A stretch of 64,000 nt of DNA from Dyadobacter fermentans DSM 18053 (GCF_000023125.1 NC_013037.1:744001-808000); one strand, 5' to 3'. Counted from the stretch's first letter, positions 1 to 9,608 are shown. Notes: a model not told the origin generated them from the sequence alone. Program-made: numbers and translations.

Positions 1-570
1 TACCCTCACTTCCAGCTTGTCGGGCGTGCGGACGATAAACCGGCGGTGATCGGGCAGGTGCTTCACGGCAAATTCGGCCTCGCCTTCCAGCCGCACTTCG
101 CGCGAGCCGCTTCCGAACCTGAAACGGGGGATGGTGAGCACGGAATTGGCATTGAGCGTAACCCTGCTGCTGTCCGGCAGCACCACCGTGCGTATTTCGC
201 CGAACCCGGTTTCGTATTGTTTATAAAGCCAATAGTCCGACAGCAGGTAAGCGCCCAATATCAGCGCCACAGATGCCGCTGCGGCCCATTTGAACACCAA
301 AAGGCGGTCCCGCAGCATAGTCCATTTCACCGGCCCGTTCGCTTGCGCGCTGCCGGATTCCTGAACGGTAAGCAATGAACGTTCGTAAGCCCGATCCACG
401 TCCGGCGTGAATTGCGGGTTTTCGGTTTCCCATTCATCCAGCCATTGGAAATACAGCTCGCGGTTGGCGGGGTTTTCCAGCCATTCGCGGATCAGAATGT
501 TCTGCATCCGGGTGGTTTTTCCTTCGAAGAAGTTCTGGATGACCTGTTTGGAGAGAAGTGATTTCTTCAT
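1..570 (-). CDS. FecR-family anti-sigma factor (partial, C-terminus outside window)
   Basis: The gene starts at an ATG whose complement is 568-570 and is still open at the left edge, so 190 residues are visible and the C-terminus is missing. The N-terminal 90 residues are the cytoplasmic sigma-binding part typical of Bacteroidota FecR proteins. A hydrophobic segment at about residues 94-111 is the single membrane helix. After it begins the periplasmic FecR domain, with a VVLPDSSRVTLNANS block at about 129-143 and an EVRLEGEAEF block at about 158-167. It lies 40 bases downstream of an ECF sigma gene on the same strand, the usual order of a FecI/FecR pair. The protein is expected to hold the sigma factor until a TonB-dependent receptor, probably encoded to the left of the window, passes a signal through the outer membrane. 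Confidence 0.9.
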   Translation of the reverse strand, partial: MKKSLLSKQVIQNFFEGKTTRMQNILIREWLENPANRELYFQWLDEWETENPQFTPDVDRAYERSLLTVQESGSAQANGPVKWTMLRDRLLVFKWAAAASVALILGAYLLSDYWLYKQYETGFGEIRTVVLPDSSRVTLNANSVLTIPRFRFGSGSREVRLEGEAEFAVKHLPDHRRFIVRTPDKLEVRV

Positions 571-610
571 ACTTCGGAAAGTTCAGTGTGACATGTTGCG
601 ACGGCGCCCG

Positions 611-1294
611 TCAGATAAACAGGAGTAAAATCTGGCTGAGAGAAAGCAGTCCGTGGTCCTGCAAGGCTTTTCGGAGAATGGATAAGCCTTTGGTAATGTG
701 GCCTTCCACGGTTTTCACCGAAATCCCGAGCTCTTCCGCGATCGCCGTGTTGCGTTTCCCTTCGAACCGGCTCATGAGAAACACCTTCTGGTTCTGAGGC
801 GACAGCGACCGGATCACCTGCTCGATTTTCAGTACCAGCTCCTGGAATTGCAGCTCCTGCTGGGGCGAGCTTTCCGGCGCAGCCACGGGCAGGTCGCCCA
901 GGTCGTCGGTGAGGGCCTCTTTGCCGAAATTGCGCCGCATATAATGAAAAGCCGCGTGCCTTACAGTCGTGAACAGATAGGAGCGGTACGAGGTGTTGAC
1001 GGACGTGTGCAGCTGTTTGGACCAGAATTGGCTGAAAACTTCCACCACAATGTCCTCGGCAACATCCCGCGCATACACAAACCGGACCGCGTGGCTGCAC
1101 AGCTGCTTATAGTAGCGCTTGAACAGCAGTTCGTAGCCCCGCGCGGGATCGCTTTCAAATGCCTGCCTGATAAACAACTCCGAATCGACAAATGCCGCAG
1201 GCAATTTCCTGACATCCGGGAAATCGGACGGGAAACCTGTGGGTTGGCTTGTACCAGTTTTACTTGCTGCGGAATGCTTCTGGTTCATACACAT
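611..1294 (-). CDS. ECF (FecI-like) RNA polymerase sigma-70 factor
   Basis: 227 residues. Sigma region 2 spans about residues 50-115 (ARGYELLFKRYYKQL, then DVAEDIVVEVFSQFW). Region 4 spans about 153-211 and carries the helix-turn-helix AIAEELGISVKTVEGHI. There is no region 1 or 3, as expected for the extracytoplasmic-function group. The start could be the first ATG or the one two codons later. The N-terminal 40 residues are polar and low in complexity and may be partly untranslated. The fecR gene follows 40 bases downstream, so the two are probably co-transcribed. In Bacteroidota such pairs control outer-membrane SusCD systems; the target here lies off the left edge or elsewhere. Confidence 0.92.
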   Translation of the reverse strand: MCMNQKHSAASKTGTSQPTGFPSDFPDVRKLPAAFVDSELFIRQAFESDPARGYELLFKRYYKQLCSHAVRFVYARDVAEDIVVEVFSQFWSKQLHTSVNTSYRSYLFTTVRHAAFHYMRRNFGKEALTDDLGDLPVAAPESSPQQELQFQELVLKIEQVIRSLSPQNQKVFLMSRFEGKRNTAIAEELGISVKTVEGHITKGLSILRKALQDHGLLSLSQILLLFI

Positions 1295-1468
1295 GATGTA
1301 AGTGAGTTATCCATAAGAGTATTTCCGCGTGCTCTTACCCTCGGCCGTTTTGTGAAGTTTTTGATGTTTTTTGTGATTTTCAAAAGTTAGGGTGCGTTTT
1401 CAGCCCCGATTCGGCCACTTAAACAAACCTTCAAATGGTATTTCCCAGAAAAATATCAGCGACGTGCA

Positions 1469-1499
1469 TTTGGATATCAAAGAGCAAAATTTATCTTTG
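1469..1499 (+). promoter_or_regulatory. Bacteroidota-type promoter of the marR-rph operon
   Basis: A TATCTTTG box at 1492-1499 matches the Bacteroidota minus-7 consensus TAnnTTTG. A TTTG at 1469-1472 sits 19 bases upstream, as expected for the minus-33 element. The box ends 29 bases before the marR start codon. The AT-rich stretch between box and ATG (about 1503-1528) would be a natural place for autoregulation by MarR, but no clear palindrome was seen. Confidence 0.65.
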
Positions 1500-1528
1500 C
1501 AGCTAAGATATTTAGACAATAAGATAAT

Positions 1529-1984
1529 ATGAACCCCGAAGACGTTACCCGTGTAAGAAGACTCAGCCAGCGCTACGCATACGATTCCATTCAAATGCAT
1601 GAAGCCATCGGCCGCAAAGCCGGGCTTTCGGGCACGGACCACAAATACCTGGGATTTCTGTTGCAAAAAGGGGAGATGACTGCGGGCGAACTGTCCACGC
1701 TCACGGGCCTGACGACCGGCGCCGTTACCGGCCTGATCGACCGTTTTGAGAAAAAAAACCTCGTGAAACGGCGGTTTGCGGAAGGTGACCGCCGCAAAGT
1801 GCTGGTGGCGCCCGAAACTGAAAACATTATGGCGCTTTTGGAACCGCTCTACCGCGAATTCCGGCGGCGGTCGGAGGAGCTCATTGCTTCGTTTTCAAAA
1901 GAGGAAGCGGCTGTTATCGAGGCCTATTTCCAGCAAGCCATTGACATCATGAACGACACAACCAACAAACTGAACAATCCATGA
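1529..1984 (+). CDS. MarR-family transcriptional regulator
   Basis: 151 residues with the winged-helix MarR fold. The recognition helix region reads GELSTLTGLTTGAVTGLIDR, followed by a wing with FEKKNLVKRRFAEGDRRKVLV, including the conserved D-R-R-K of the family. N- and C-terminal helices would make the dimer interface. The stop codon overlaps the ATG of the following phosphotransferase gene (ATGA), so the two are translationally coupled. Family knowledge suggests it represses its own operon and is released by an aromatic or antibiotic-like ligand. The ligand is not known from sequence; the neighbour suggests a rifamycin-like or phenolic compound. Confidence 0.9.
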   Translation: MNPEDVTRVRRLSQRYAYDSIQMHEAIGRKAGLSGTDHKYLGFLLQKGEMTAGELSTLTGLTTGAVTGLIDRFEKKNLVKRRFAEGDRRKVLVAPETENIMALLEPLYREFRRRSEELIASFSKEEAAVIEAYFQQAIDIMNDTTNKLNNP

Positions 1985-4593
1985 AAACGACAGCAGCGGA
2001 CAACGCAGTAGTGACTTTGGCAACGATCGACCGCACACAGCAGGCGCTGGCGGGCGGTAAAGGCGCAAACCTCGCAGCGCTCGCACGGATCGACGGGATT
2101 CGTGTCCCGGATGGTTTCTGCATCACCACTCCGGCATTCGACCGGATCGTGCAGCAGGCGTCCATTGCCGCGCTGCTCGACGAACTGGCCAAGCTCGGAA
2201 CGGGCGACGGTGCAGCCATTGCGCGCGTCAGTGCCGAAATCCGCGCCTGCATTGAAGCGACGGCCGTGCCCGCCGACATTTACGAGGCAATCGCCAGCCA
2301 TGTACGGGCGCTGGGCGCGGGAGACGCCTGGGCAGTGCGGTCGAGTGCCACGGCGGAAGATTTGCCCGGGGCTTCGTTCGCGGGTCAGCAGGATAGTTAT
2401 CTGAATGTCAGCGGTGTAAACTCCATTGTAAAACACGTAAGCAAATGCTGGGCATCGCTGTTTACGGAACGGGCGGTGACTTACAGGATCAGGAATGGCT
2501 TCGATCACCGGGCGGTGAGCCTCGCGGTGGTGGTACAGAAGATGGTTTTCCCGGAAGCGTCGGGCATTCTCTTTACCGCCGATCCCGTGACATCGCACCG
2601 CAAGGTAATTTCCATTGATGCCGGATTTGGTCTGGGCGAAGCGCTGGTATCGGGATTGGTGAATGCGGACCATTACCAGGTGCGCGGCGGGGAGGTGATT
2701 GATAAGAAAATAGGTTCTAAAAATCTGGCTGTATATACCGCAGCCACCGGCGGCACCGAGCACTGCGATGTCCCGCCCGGCCAGCAGGAGCAACAGGTGC
2801 TGACCGACGGGCAAATCCTGGAACTGGAACAGATCGGCCGTAGCATTGAGGCCCATTTCGGGCAACCGCAGGATATTGAATGGTGCTTGTCGGGAAATGA
2901 ATTTTACATTGTCCAAAGCCGGCCGATCACCACGCTGTTTCCCGTTCCGGCGGTTGCTGATGCCGACAACCATATATATGTATCGGTAGGGCATCAGCAA
3001 ATGATGACCGACGCCATGCGGCCGCTGGGGCTGTCGGTATGGCTGCTGAGTGCCGCCCGGCGCATGGAAACCGCCGGCGGCAGGCTGTTTGTGGACGTTA
3101 CGCAGGATATTGCGTCGCCCGCCGGGAGGAATTTGCTGATCAATGTCCTCGGTAAATCCGACCCGCTGGTGAGGGATGCGATGACGACCATCCTGGAACG
3201 GGAAGAATTTGCTTCAAAATATAATCCCGAAACCTCACCGGCCGGGGATGGCAAGCCGCATTGGGATTACCAGGCGATTCAAGACTTTGATTCCGCGGTG
3301 GTGGCTGAGCTCATTCACCGCGCCGAAGCGTCGATAGCGGAACTGAAACGCGATATTGACGCATTGTCGGGCACGGAACTGATCGATTTCATTCTTGCGG
3401 ACCTTGAAAAGGCCAAAGCGAGGGTGTCCGACCCGCAGAGTTTTCAGGTGATCATGACGGGTTTCAATGCCGCATCGTGGATTAACGAACAGATGGCCGC
3501 CTGGCTGGGGGAGAAGAATGTCGCCGACGCGCTATCACAGTCGGTGCCGCACAATGTTACTTCCGAAATGGGCCTGGCGCTGCTCGACGTGGCCGACGTG
3601 ATCCGCCCATTCCCGGAGGTAATCGAATACCTGCAAAAGAACGCCGGCGACGATTTTTTGGAAAAAATGGCCACACTGAACGGCGGCACTCAGGCGCGCG
3701 AAGCGATCCAGCAGTTCCTCGACCGGTACGGAATGCGGTGCGCCGGAGAAATTGATATAACTCAAACACGCTGGGCGGAAAAGCCCGCGATCCTGATCCC
3801 GATGATCCTCGGTAATATCAAAAACCAGGAACCCGGCGCAGGCAAGCGGAAATTTGAGCAGGGCATGGAGCAGGCGAAGCGGAAAGAGGAAGAGCTGCTC
3901 GGCCGGCTGCGGCAACTGCCGGAGGGCGGGCAAAAGGTTGCCGAAACGAAGCGGATGATCGACCTGCTGCGCAACCTGGCGGGCTACCGGGAATATCCGA
4001 AATACAACATGGTGAGCCGGTATTTCGTGTACAAGCAGGCTTTGCTGCGGGAAGCGCAGCGGCTGGTGCAGGAACGGGTAATTGACCATGAAGAGGACAT
4101 TTATTTCCTGGATTTTCACGAGATCCGGAATGTAATAGCCTCAAATAGAGTGGATTTTGGTCAGATTGCGGCGCGGAAGGATGCCTATGAGCTGTATCGC
4201 AAGCTGAGCCCGCCGCGCGTGATGACGTCCGAAGGCGAGATCATTACCGCGAAATACAATCGGAATAACCTCCCTGCGGATGCGCTCGCGGGCTTGCCTG
4301 TGTCTGCCGGCGTGGTGGAGGGGCGTGCGCGGGTGATCCTGAACCTGGAAGATGCGGACCTGGAAGAGGGCGATATACTGGTCACCAAATTCACCGACCC
4401 GAGCTGGACACCCCTGTTCGTGGCCGTGAAAGGCCTGGTTACCGAAGTGGGCGGCCTCATGACCCACGGGGCCGTGATCGCCCGCGAATATGGCCTGCCG
4501 GCAGTGGTAAGCGTCGAAAACGCCACCCGGCTGATCGCCGACGGGCAGCGAATCCGCGTGCACGGGACCGATGGCTACGTGGAATTTTGCTAG
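1981..4593 (+). CDS. rph: Rifampicin phosphotransferase-like enzyme (ATP-grasp / swivelling His)
   Basis: 870 residues. The N-terminal ATP-binding domain of the PEP-synthase/PPDK type shows GGKGANLAAL at 25-34, VPDGFCIT near 42-49 and RSSATAEDLPGASFAGQQ at 120-137. The C-terminal phosphohistidine domain carries GGLMTHGAVIAREYGLPAVV with the phosphorylatable His at about residue 829. Because this His domain lies at the extreme C-terminus, there is no PEP-binding TIM barrel after it, which argues against a PEP synthase. Length and His position closely match rifampicin phosphotransferases, which inactivate rifamycins using the beta-phosphate of ATP. The middle of about 450 residues would be the substrate domain. 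The upstream marR gene overlaps by four bases. Substrate is inferred: another planar or aromatic compound is possible. Confidence 0.75.
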   Translation: MKTTAADNAVVTLATIDRTQQALAGGKGANLAALARIDGIRVPDGFCITTPAFDRIVQQASIAALLDELAKLGTGDGAAIARVSAEIRACIEATAVPADIYEAIASHVRALGAGDAWAVRSSATAEDLPGASFAGQQDSYLNVSGVNSIVKHVSKCWASLFTERAVTYRIRNGFDHRAVSLAVVVQKMVFPEASGILFTADPVTSHRKVISIDAGFGLGEALVSGLVNADHYQVRGGEVIDKKIGSKNLAVYTAATGGTEHCDVPPGQQEQQVLTDGQILELEQIGRSIEAHFGQPQDIEWCLSGNEFYIVQSRPITTLFPVPAVADADNHIYVSVGHQQMMTDAMRPLGLSVWLLSAARRMETAGGRLFVDVTQDIASPAGRNLLINVLGKSDPLVRDAMTTILEREEFASKYNPETSPAGDGKPHWDYQAIQDFDSAVVAELIHRAEASIAELKRDIDALSGTELIDFILADLEKAKARVSDPQSFQVIMTGFNAASWINEQMAAWLGEKNVADALSQSVPHNVTSEMGLALLDVADVIRPFPEVIEYLQKNAGDDFLEKMATLNGGTQAREAIQQFLDRYGMRCAGEIDITQTRWAEKPAILIPMILGNIKNQEPGAGKRKFEQGMEQAKRKEEELLGRLRQLPEGGQKVAETKRMIDLLRNLAGYREYPKYNMVSRYFVYKQALLREAQRLVQERVIDHEEDIYFLDFHEIRNVIASNRVDFGQIAARKDAYELYRKLSPPRVMTSEGEIITAKYNRNNLPADALAGLPVSAGVVEGRARVILNLEDADLEEGDILVTKFTDPSWTPLFVAVKGLVTEVGGLMTHGAVIAREYGLPAVVSVENATRLIADGQRIRVHGTDGYVEFC

Positions 4594-4602
4594 CGGCGGA
4601 TC

Positions 4603-6015
4603 TTATTGCGCGATCCGCCCGGCCAGGGCCTGGTAACGCTCGTCGTTCAGCGCTCCCGAGAGCCAGTCGCGCACGATGTACCTGAAAAACAGCATCGGTG
4701 GTTCATGGTTTGCAATCGCCGACTCGAAATAGGCCACAGCCGCCTCCGTTTCACCGATCGAGCCATTTACAATGCCCATATCGTAGTTTGAAACCACGCT
4801 CGTTCGCGCGAGCGAGTCCATTTGGGTAAGTATGTCCCTGGCACTTTCCGTTTCGCCCGAAAGCCCGAAAAGCACACCGCAGGCGCTCAGCGTAATGCCG
4901 TTGTAATTCATTTCCAATGCGGTTTCCAGCGCTTCCTGGGCCGCCGGGTAGTCTTTGAGGGTGATCAGGTTGAGGCCGGTGATAAGATAGCCGCCCCAGA
5001 ATGCAGGATCGAGGGAAACGAGTTTTCTGCCTTGGGCAACCGCCAGGTCGAACCGGGCTGACACCCAGTACACATAAGCCGCGTAAAAATTGTTGATCAA
5101 TGAAAACGGTTCGAGCGTGAGCGACAGCGCCGCTTCCTGCTGCGCTTCGCCGGGACGATCGGTGAGGGCCAGGAACAAGGCATATTGCCCGTGCAGATCG
5201 GCGGTGTTCCAGTTTAGTTCAAGGGCCGTCCGGAAAGAGGCGGCCGCGCTTTTGAAATCCCATTCATACAGCATTTGCATGCGGGCCAGGGCGAGGTAGC
5301 TTTCGGCAATGCTAGCGTCGAGCGCGAGAGCCTGCCGGGTGGCTGCTTCCATCAGCGGAAGTGCCTTTGCAGCCGGTATGTGCCGGTAAAACCACATATT
5401 GAGGTAGCACGATGCGATGCCCGAATAAGCAATGGCATAGGAAGGATCGCTGGCCAACGCAGCCTGGAAATAGCCGATGGCCTTGTGGTACTCCTCGCTG
5501 CTGCCGAATTTGTTATGGTAAAAACGTGCCCGCAAATAGTGCTGGTAAGCCTCTTTATTGGAAGTATATCGTTTGAATGCCGCCGCAGGCTCTTCTCCGA
5601 GCAGCTCTATTTTCACAGCGCCGAGGATCGCCTGCGCGATTTCCTCCTGTACATCGAATATGTCTTCCAAATCCCTGTCATACCTCTCCGACCAGATTTC
5701 CGATCCGTCGGGCCGGACGAGCCGCGCCGTGATCACCAGTTGCTCCCCGGACGTTGCCAGGCTGCCTTCGAGGATATGGTCGGCGTGGAGCTGCGTGCTA
5801 ATGGCTTGCAGGTCAGTATTTTGGTTTTTAAAAACAAAGGACGAGGTTCGCCCCGCTACCTGTAACCCGGGCACGCGGCTCAGCACATTGATGATTTCTT
5901 CGGTAACGCCGTCGCTGAAATACTCTTCCTCGGGATCGTTGCTGAGGTTGGTAAACGGGAGTACGGCAATGGATATTTGCGCGGCGCGGCCGTGGGGCTG
6001 ATTTTCTTCGCTCAT
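4603..6015 (-). CDS. TolB-like / TPR protein of the adenylate-cyclase-associated type
   Basis: 470 residues. Residues about 15-140 form the FlgO/TolB-like domain often found in CadC- or cyclase-linked proteins: SIAVLPFTNLSNDPEEEYFSDG, then LQVAGRTSSFVFKN and DHILEGSLATSGEQLVITARL. The rest, about 160-460, is a series of tetratricopeptide repeats (for example AIGYFQAALASDPSYAIAYS). In most relatives a DNA-binding or cyclase domain precedes this architecture; here it is absent and no upstream ORF supplies it. No signal peptide or membrane helix is visible. A role in protein-protein assembly or signal integration is inferred only. It is convergent with the rph-like gene, with nine bases between the two stop codons. 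Confidence 0.75.
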   Translation of the reverse strand: MSEENQPHGRAAQISIAVLPFTNLSNDPEEEYFSDGVTEEIINVLSRVPGLQVAGRTSSFVFKNQNTDLQAISTQLHADHILEGSLATSGEQLVITARLVRPDGSEIWSERYDRDLEDIFDVQEEIAQAILGAVKIELLGEEPAAAFKRYTSNKEAYQHYLRARFYHNKFGSSEEYHKAIGYFQAALASDPSYAIAYSGIASCYLNMWFYRHIPAAKALPLMEAATRQALALDASIAESYLALARMQMLYEWDFKSAAASFRTALELNWNTADLHGQYALFLALTDRPGEAQQEAALSLTLEPFSLINNFYAAYVYWVSARFDLAVAQGRKLVSLDPAFWGGYLITGLNLITLKDYPAAQEALETALEMNYNGITLSACGVLFGLSGETESARDILTQMDSLARTSVVSNYDMGIVNGSIGETEAAVAYFESAIANHEPPMLFFRYIVRDWLSGALNDERYQALAGRIAQ

Positions 6016-6116
6016 AACGGTAGTAATTGGACCGGCTAATGTAAAGGTTCGGTCTCACAAATGCTCAAAAATCTTGTGCAGGCGGTTTCTTCCTGATGCA
6101 AGGCCGCCGATCGGCC

Positions 6117-7067
6117 CTATTGCGTCAGCCTGGCGATCAGCGCTTTCCTGGTCGCGGGGTCGATGCCGAGTTGGTTGGCGATGAAGGGCTCCATGCCGCC
6201 GTAGGTCTTGTCGATCGCGTCGAATGTGGCGTTGATGAAGCGTTCGTCGACGGTGGTAAGCACTTCAATGGCTTCCCTATTCAGTTTGGGCTTGATCACG
6301 CGGCCGAGTTTGGCCTTGCCGAGCGTTTTTTCGGCCCGGTCGCGGCGATAGTAATTGGAAAGCATGTAGTCGTCGACGATCAGCTGCCTGTCCACATTGA
6401 GAACGGAAAGTATAATGGCCGAAATGATGCCTGTCCGGTCTTTGCCTGCGGAGCAATGGTACAGCACGGGCTGTTCGGAACGGAGTATCTGGTTCAGGAT
6501 ATCCTTTACTGCGGCGGCGTGCGCGGTTACGGCATCGGCGTAGAATCCGGCGGTCATGTCGATGGCCTGCTGCTCGGTTATCTGACCGTTGAGCACGCGC
6601 TTTTTCAGCCCGGCGATTTGTCCGGCATTGTCTTCCACCACGGGCGTGTGCAGGTAGCGGACACCCTCCGGAAGCTGGTCTTCCTTGCCTTCGATTTCAT
6701 GATCGGTGCGCAAATCGAACACGGTAGTAATGCGCAGGTTGCTGAACCGGCCGTACTCGCTGGTTTTCAGTTTGGCCAAATTGTCGGACCGGTAGATCAT
6801 TCCCTGGCGGACGGTTTTGCCATCCTTCGTTTGCAACCCGCCCAAATCCCTGAAATTGACGGTTTCTTCCAGCCCGATAAGCCGCCCGGCTATCGTGGCC
6901 GAATCGCCGCCGTGCGCCAGCAGATGGGCATATGCGGCACTTCCGTCATGCTCCTTCGGCACGCTCACACGGCAGGAAAACGCCACGCAGGCCAGCAAAA
7001 GGCACAACACCGGCCCCGAAGCGCGTAATGCGGGGGAATGGCCGGCGCGGTAATCTGTGTTTTTCAT
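6117..7067 (-). CDS. Tyrosine/serine protein phosphatase lipoprotein (Y_phosphatase3 type)
   Basis: 316 residues from the ATG chosen here. A longer reading frame upstream adds 22 residues that would spoil the signal peptide. The N-terminus is a lipoprotein signal with a canonical LLAC lipobox (Cys27), so the enzyme is probably anchored in the envelope. Conserved blocks are NFRDLGGL, the RSDNL motif, FDLRTDHE and the catalytic P-loop HCSAGKDRTG (Cys205, Arg211), all typical of the bacterial IphP/PtpB-like group. These enzymes hydrolyse phosphotyrosine, phosphoserine or phosphoinositides; the natural substrate is not evident. The gene is monocistronic by spacing. Confidence 0.88.
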   Translation of the reverse strand: MKNTDYRAGHSPALRASGPVLCLLLACVAFSCRVSVPKEHDGSAAYAHLLAHGGDSATIAGRLIGLEETVNFRDLGGLQTKDGKTVRQGMIYRSDNLAKLKTSEYGRFSNLRITTVFDLRTDHEIEGKEDQLPEGVRYLHTPVVEDNAGQIAGLKKRVLNGQITEQQAIDMTAGFYADAVTAHAAAVKDILNQILRSEQPVLYHCSAGKDRTGIISAIILSVLNVDRQLIVDDYMLSNYYRRDRAEKTLGKAKLGRVIKPKLNREAIEVLTTVDERFINATFDAIDKTYGGMEPFIANQLGIDPATRKALIARLTQ

Positions 7068-7169
7068 AAAATAGATACTGATAGGAAAGACCGGCGGGTG
7101 ATCGTCTACACGGCGCCCGTTTGTAGTTACCAACAGTTTCCTCCCGCATTAGGTTTGGATAAATAGCAC

Positions 7170-7205
7170 AAAAAACCGCCTCCGGTTTCCCGAAGACGGT
7201 TTTTT
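7170..7205 (-). terminator. Rho-independent terminator after glgX
   Basis: Read on the minus strand, an 11-bp stem (ACCGTCTTCGG with CCGGAGGCGGT, two G-T wobbles) closes a GAAA tetraloop and is followed by a run of six T. The complementary A-run on the other side makes it potentially bidirectional. It lies 43 bases beyond the glgX stop codon. Confidence 0.85.
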
Positions 7206-7248
7206 ACACGCTAACCGAACAAAGCCGGGCATGGAAGGGGGGCGTAGT

Positions 7249-9417
7249 TTATGAATGCGGGCACCTCAGCACCAGCACCGACCGGTCGCGAACTTCGATC
7301 TCTGCCAATGCGGGCAGGTGATCGGTCTTTTCGCCCACCAGCCCTTCGTTCGTATCGATCACCACGCGCCAGCCCGCAGCGCATTCTTCCGCCGGCAGTT
7401 TGAATGTTACTGCATTTTCGGATGGATTGAAAATGATGTAAAAGTGGTCGTCCACAAGGCGCTGGCCGTCCATGTTCACGCAGCGGATTCCCAGGCCATT
7501 AAAGAACACCCCGAACGCGCCCGCATTGGCTTCGCCCCAGTTTTCGTCGGGGATCACATTGCCGTCGGGCATGAACCACATGATGTCGCGGATACCCGAG
7601 CCCTGGACCGGCATATCCTGAAACCAGCGCCGCCGTTGGAAAGAAGGGTGATCGTGACAGAAATGGATCAGTTTGCGGGTAAAATCTAGTTGCTCCTGGT
7701 CGGTATTTTCCCAATCCAGCCACGAGATTTCATTATCCTGACAATAGGCATTGTTGTTGCCCTGCTGTGTGCGGCCCCATTCGTCGCCAGCCACGATCAT
7801 GGCCACACCCTGCGATAAAAACAGGCTTACCAGGAAGTTGCGTTGCTGCCGCGCCCGCAGTTCGTTAATGCCCGGGTCGTCCGTCGGGCCTTCCGCGCCG
7901 CAGTTCCACGAGCGGTTGGAATCGTCGCCGTCCGCATTGTCCTCGCCATTGGCCTCGTTGTGTTTTTCGTTGTAGCTCACCAGGTCGCGGAGCGTGAAGC
8001 CGTCGTGGGCGGTGATGAAGTTAATGCTGGCCGTCGGGCGGCGGTAGCTGTTGTGGTACAAGTCGGGGCTGCCGGTGAGTCGTTGGGCAAATGCCGTCAT
8101 TTTAATTTGCTCCCCGCGCCAGAAATCCCGCATCTCGTCACGGTACAGCCCATTCCATTCGCCCCAGCCGACGGGGAACTTGCCCACCATATAGCCATCT
8201 TCATTGATATCCCACGGCTCGGCAATGAGTTTCACCTGCGAAATCACCGGGTCCTGGTGGATGATATTGAAGAACGAACTCAGGTTGTCGGTGTCGTGGA
8301 GCGTCCGGGCGAGGGCTGCTGCCAGGTCGAAACGGAAGCCGTCGACGTGCATTTGCGTGATCCAGTAGCGGAGGCTGTCCATGATCAATGCGAGCACGTT
8401 CGGAAGCCTCACATTCAATGTGTTACCAGTGCCTGTGTAGTCCATGTAGTAGCGCTTGTCCTCTTCGGTCAGCCGGTAGTAGGACGCATTGTCGAATCCT
8501 TTGAAAGACAGGGTAGGGCCCATGTGATTGCCTTCGGCGGTGTGGTTGTACACTACATCCAAAATCACCTCGATGCCCGCCTTGTGCAGTTCCTTCACCA
8601 TTTGTTTAAACTCGCTGACCTGCTCCCCGGGCTCGTTGCAATGGCAATAGCGCGGGTCGGGCGCGAAGAAACCGAGCGTGTTGTAGCCCCAGTAATTAGT
8701 CAATCCCTTTTCTACCAGGTGCCGGTCGGCCACAAAATGATGCACCGGCAATAGTTCGATTGCCGTAATGCCCAGGTTTTTCAGGTATTCGATGGAAGCG
8801 GGGTGGGCCAGGCCGGCATAAGTGCCGCGGAGTTCTTCGGGGATCTGGTTATTCAGTTGGGAAAAACCCTTGACATGCGCTTCATAGATGATCGTCTGGT
8901 GGTAAGGACGGTCGAGGCGCTGGTCACCTTCCCAATCGAAAGCCTCATCCACGACCACCGACTTGGGCATGAACGGCGCGCTGTCGCGTTCATCAAAGCT
9001 GAGGTCCTCCTCCGGGTCGCCCACGCGGTAGGCGAAAAGCGAATCGTCCCAGTCGAGATTACCGCTCAATGCCTTCGCATAAGGGTCTACCAGCAGCTTT
9101 GCGGGATTGAACCGGTGGCCGTTGCCGGGCTCGTACGGGCCATACACGCGGTAGCCGTACAGTTGGCCGGGTTTGAGCCCGGGGATGTACACGTGCCACA
9201 CGTGGTGGGTAACTTCTTCAATTTTTACTTTGGCATACTCTTCACCTTCTTCGCTGAACAGGCAGAGTTCGATCCCCTGTGCATTCTCCGAAAAAACGGC
9301 AAAGTTGATGCCCTCGCCGTCCCATTGTGCGCCGAGCGGGTAAGGTCTGCCGGGAAGTGCTTTCAGGTCAGGCTGCTCGGCAGGGTTTTCGATCTGGTTT
9401 TCAATATGTTGATCCAT
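7249..9417 (-). CDS. glgX: Glycogen debranching enzyme, GlgX/TreX isoamylase type (GH13)
   Basis: 722 residues, full length. An N-terminal CBM48/early-set domain (about 25-130) is followed by the GH13 barrel. Visible conserved regions are ILDVVYNHTAEGN at about 285-297, DGFRFDLAAAL with the nucleophile Asp364, IAEPWD with the acid Glu400, and TAHDGFTLRDLV with the transition-state Asp472. The C-terminal 120 residues are the beta-sandwich with the FNPSENAVTF region. The enzyme hydrolyses alpha-1,6 branches of glycogen or limit dextrins in the cytoplasm. No other glycogen genes are adjacent in the window. It is followed by a strong terminator, so it is the end of its transcript. Confidence 0.93.
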   Translation of the reverse strand: MDQHIENQIENPAEQPDLKALPGRPYPLGAQWDGEGINFAVFSENAQGIELCLFSEEGEEYAKVKIEEVTHHVWHVYIPGLKPGQLYGYRVYGPYEPGNGHRFNPAKLLVDPYAKALSGNLDWDDSLFAYRVGDPEEDLSFDERDSAPFMPKSVVVDEAFDWEGDQRLDRPYHQTIIYEAHVKGFSQLNNQIPEELRGTYAGLAHPASIEYLKNLGITAIELLPVHHFVADRHLVEKGLTNYWGYNTLGFFAPDPRYCHCNEPGEQVSEFKQMVKELHKAGIEVILDVVYNHTAEGNHMGPTLSFKGFDNASYYRLTEEDKRYYMDYTGTGNTLNVRLPNVLALIMDSLRYWITQMHVDGFRFDLAAALARTLHDTDNLSSFFNIIHQDPVISQVKLIAEPWDINEDGYMVGKFPVGWGEWNGLYRDEMRDFWRGEQIKMTAFAQRLTGSPDLYHNSYRRPTASINFITAHDGFTLRDLVSYNEKHNEANGEDNADGDDSNRSWNCGAEGPTDDPGINELRARQQRNFLVSLFLSQGVAMIVAGDEWGRTQQGNNNAYCQDNEISWLDWENTDQEQLDFTRKLIHFCHDHPSFQRRRWFQDMPVQGSGIRDIMWFMPDGNVIPDENWGEANAGAFGVFFNGLGIRCVNMDGQRLVDDHFYIIFNPSENAVTFKLPAEECAAGWRVVIDTNEGLVGEKTDHLPALAEIEVRDRSVLVLRCPHS

Positions 9418-9608
9418 GTTGAGATTTTAGTGTGAACGCATTTTTTCTTCGGGTAAGCATAAGCTTTTTATCATCAATCGGATTCAGGGTATCTTGTGCC
9501 GGAACGTGGATTTGCATGCCTTCCACATCAATGGCCCCGGACAGGCGCGAAAGCCTTCCGGCCTGTATCGTGGGAAAATGGAAGTGGTTCAGCCGGCCGG
9601 GCGTCGAC

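Noticed and set aside
1981..4593. PEP synthase or pyruvate phosphate dikinase
   Set aside because: The phosphohistidine domain is C-terminal and there is no PEP-binding barrel behind it.
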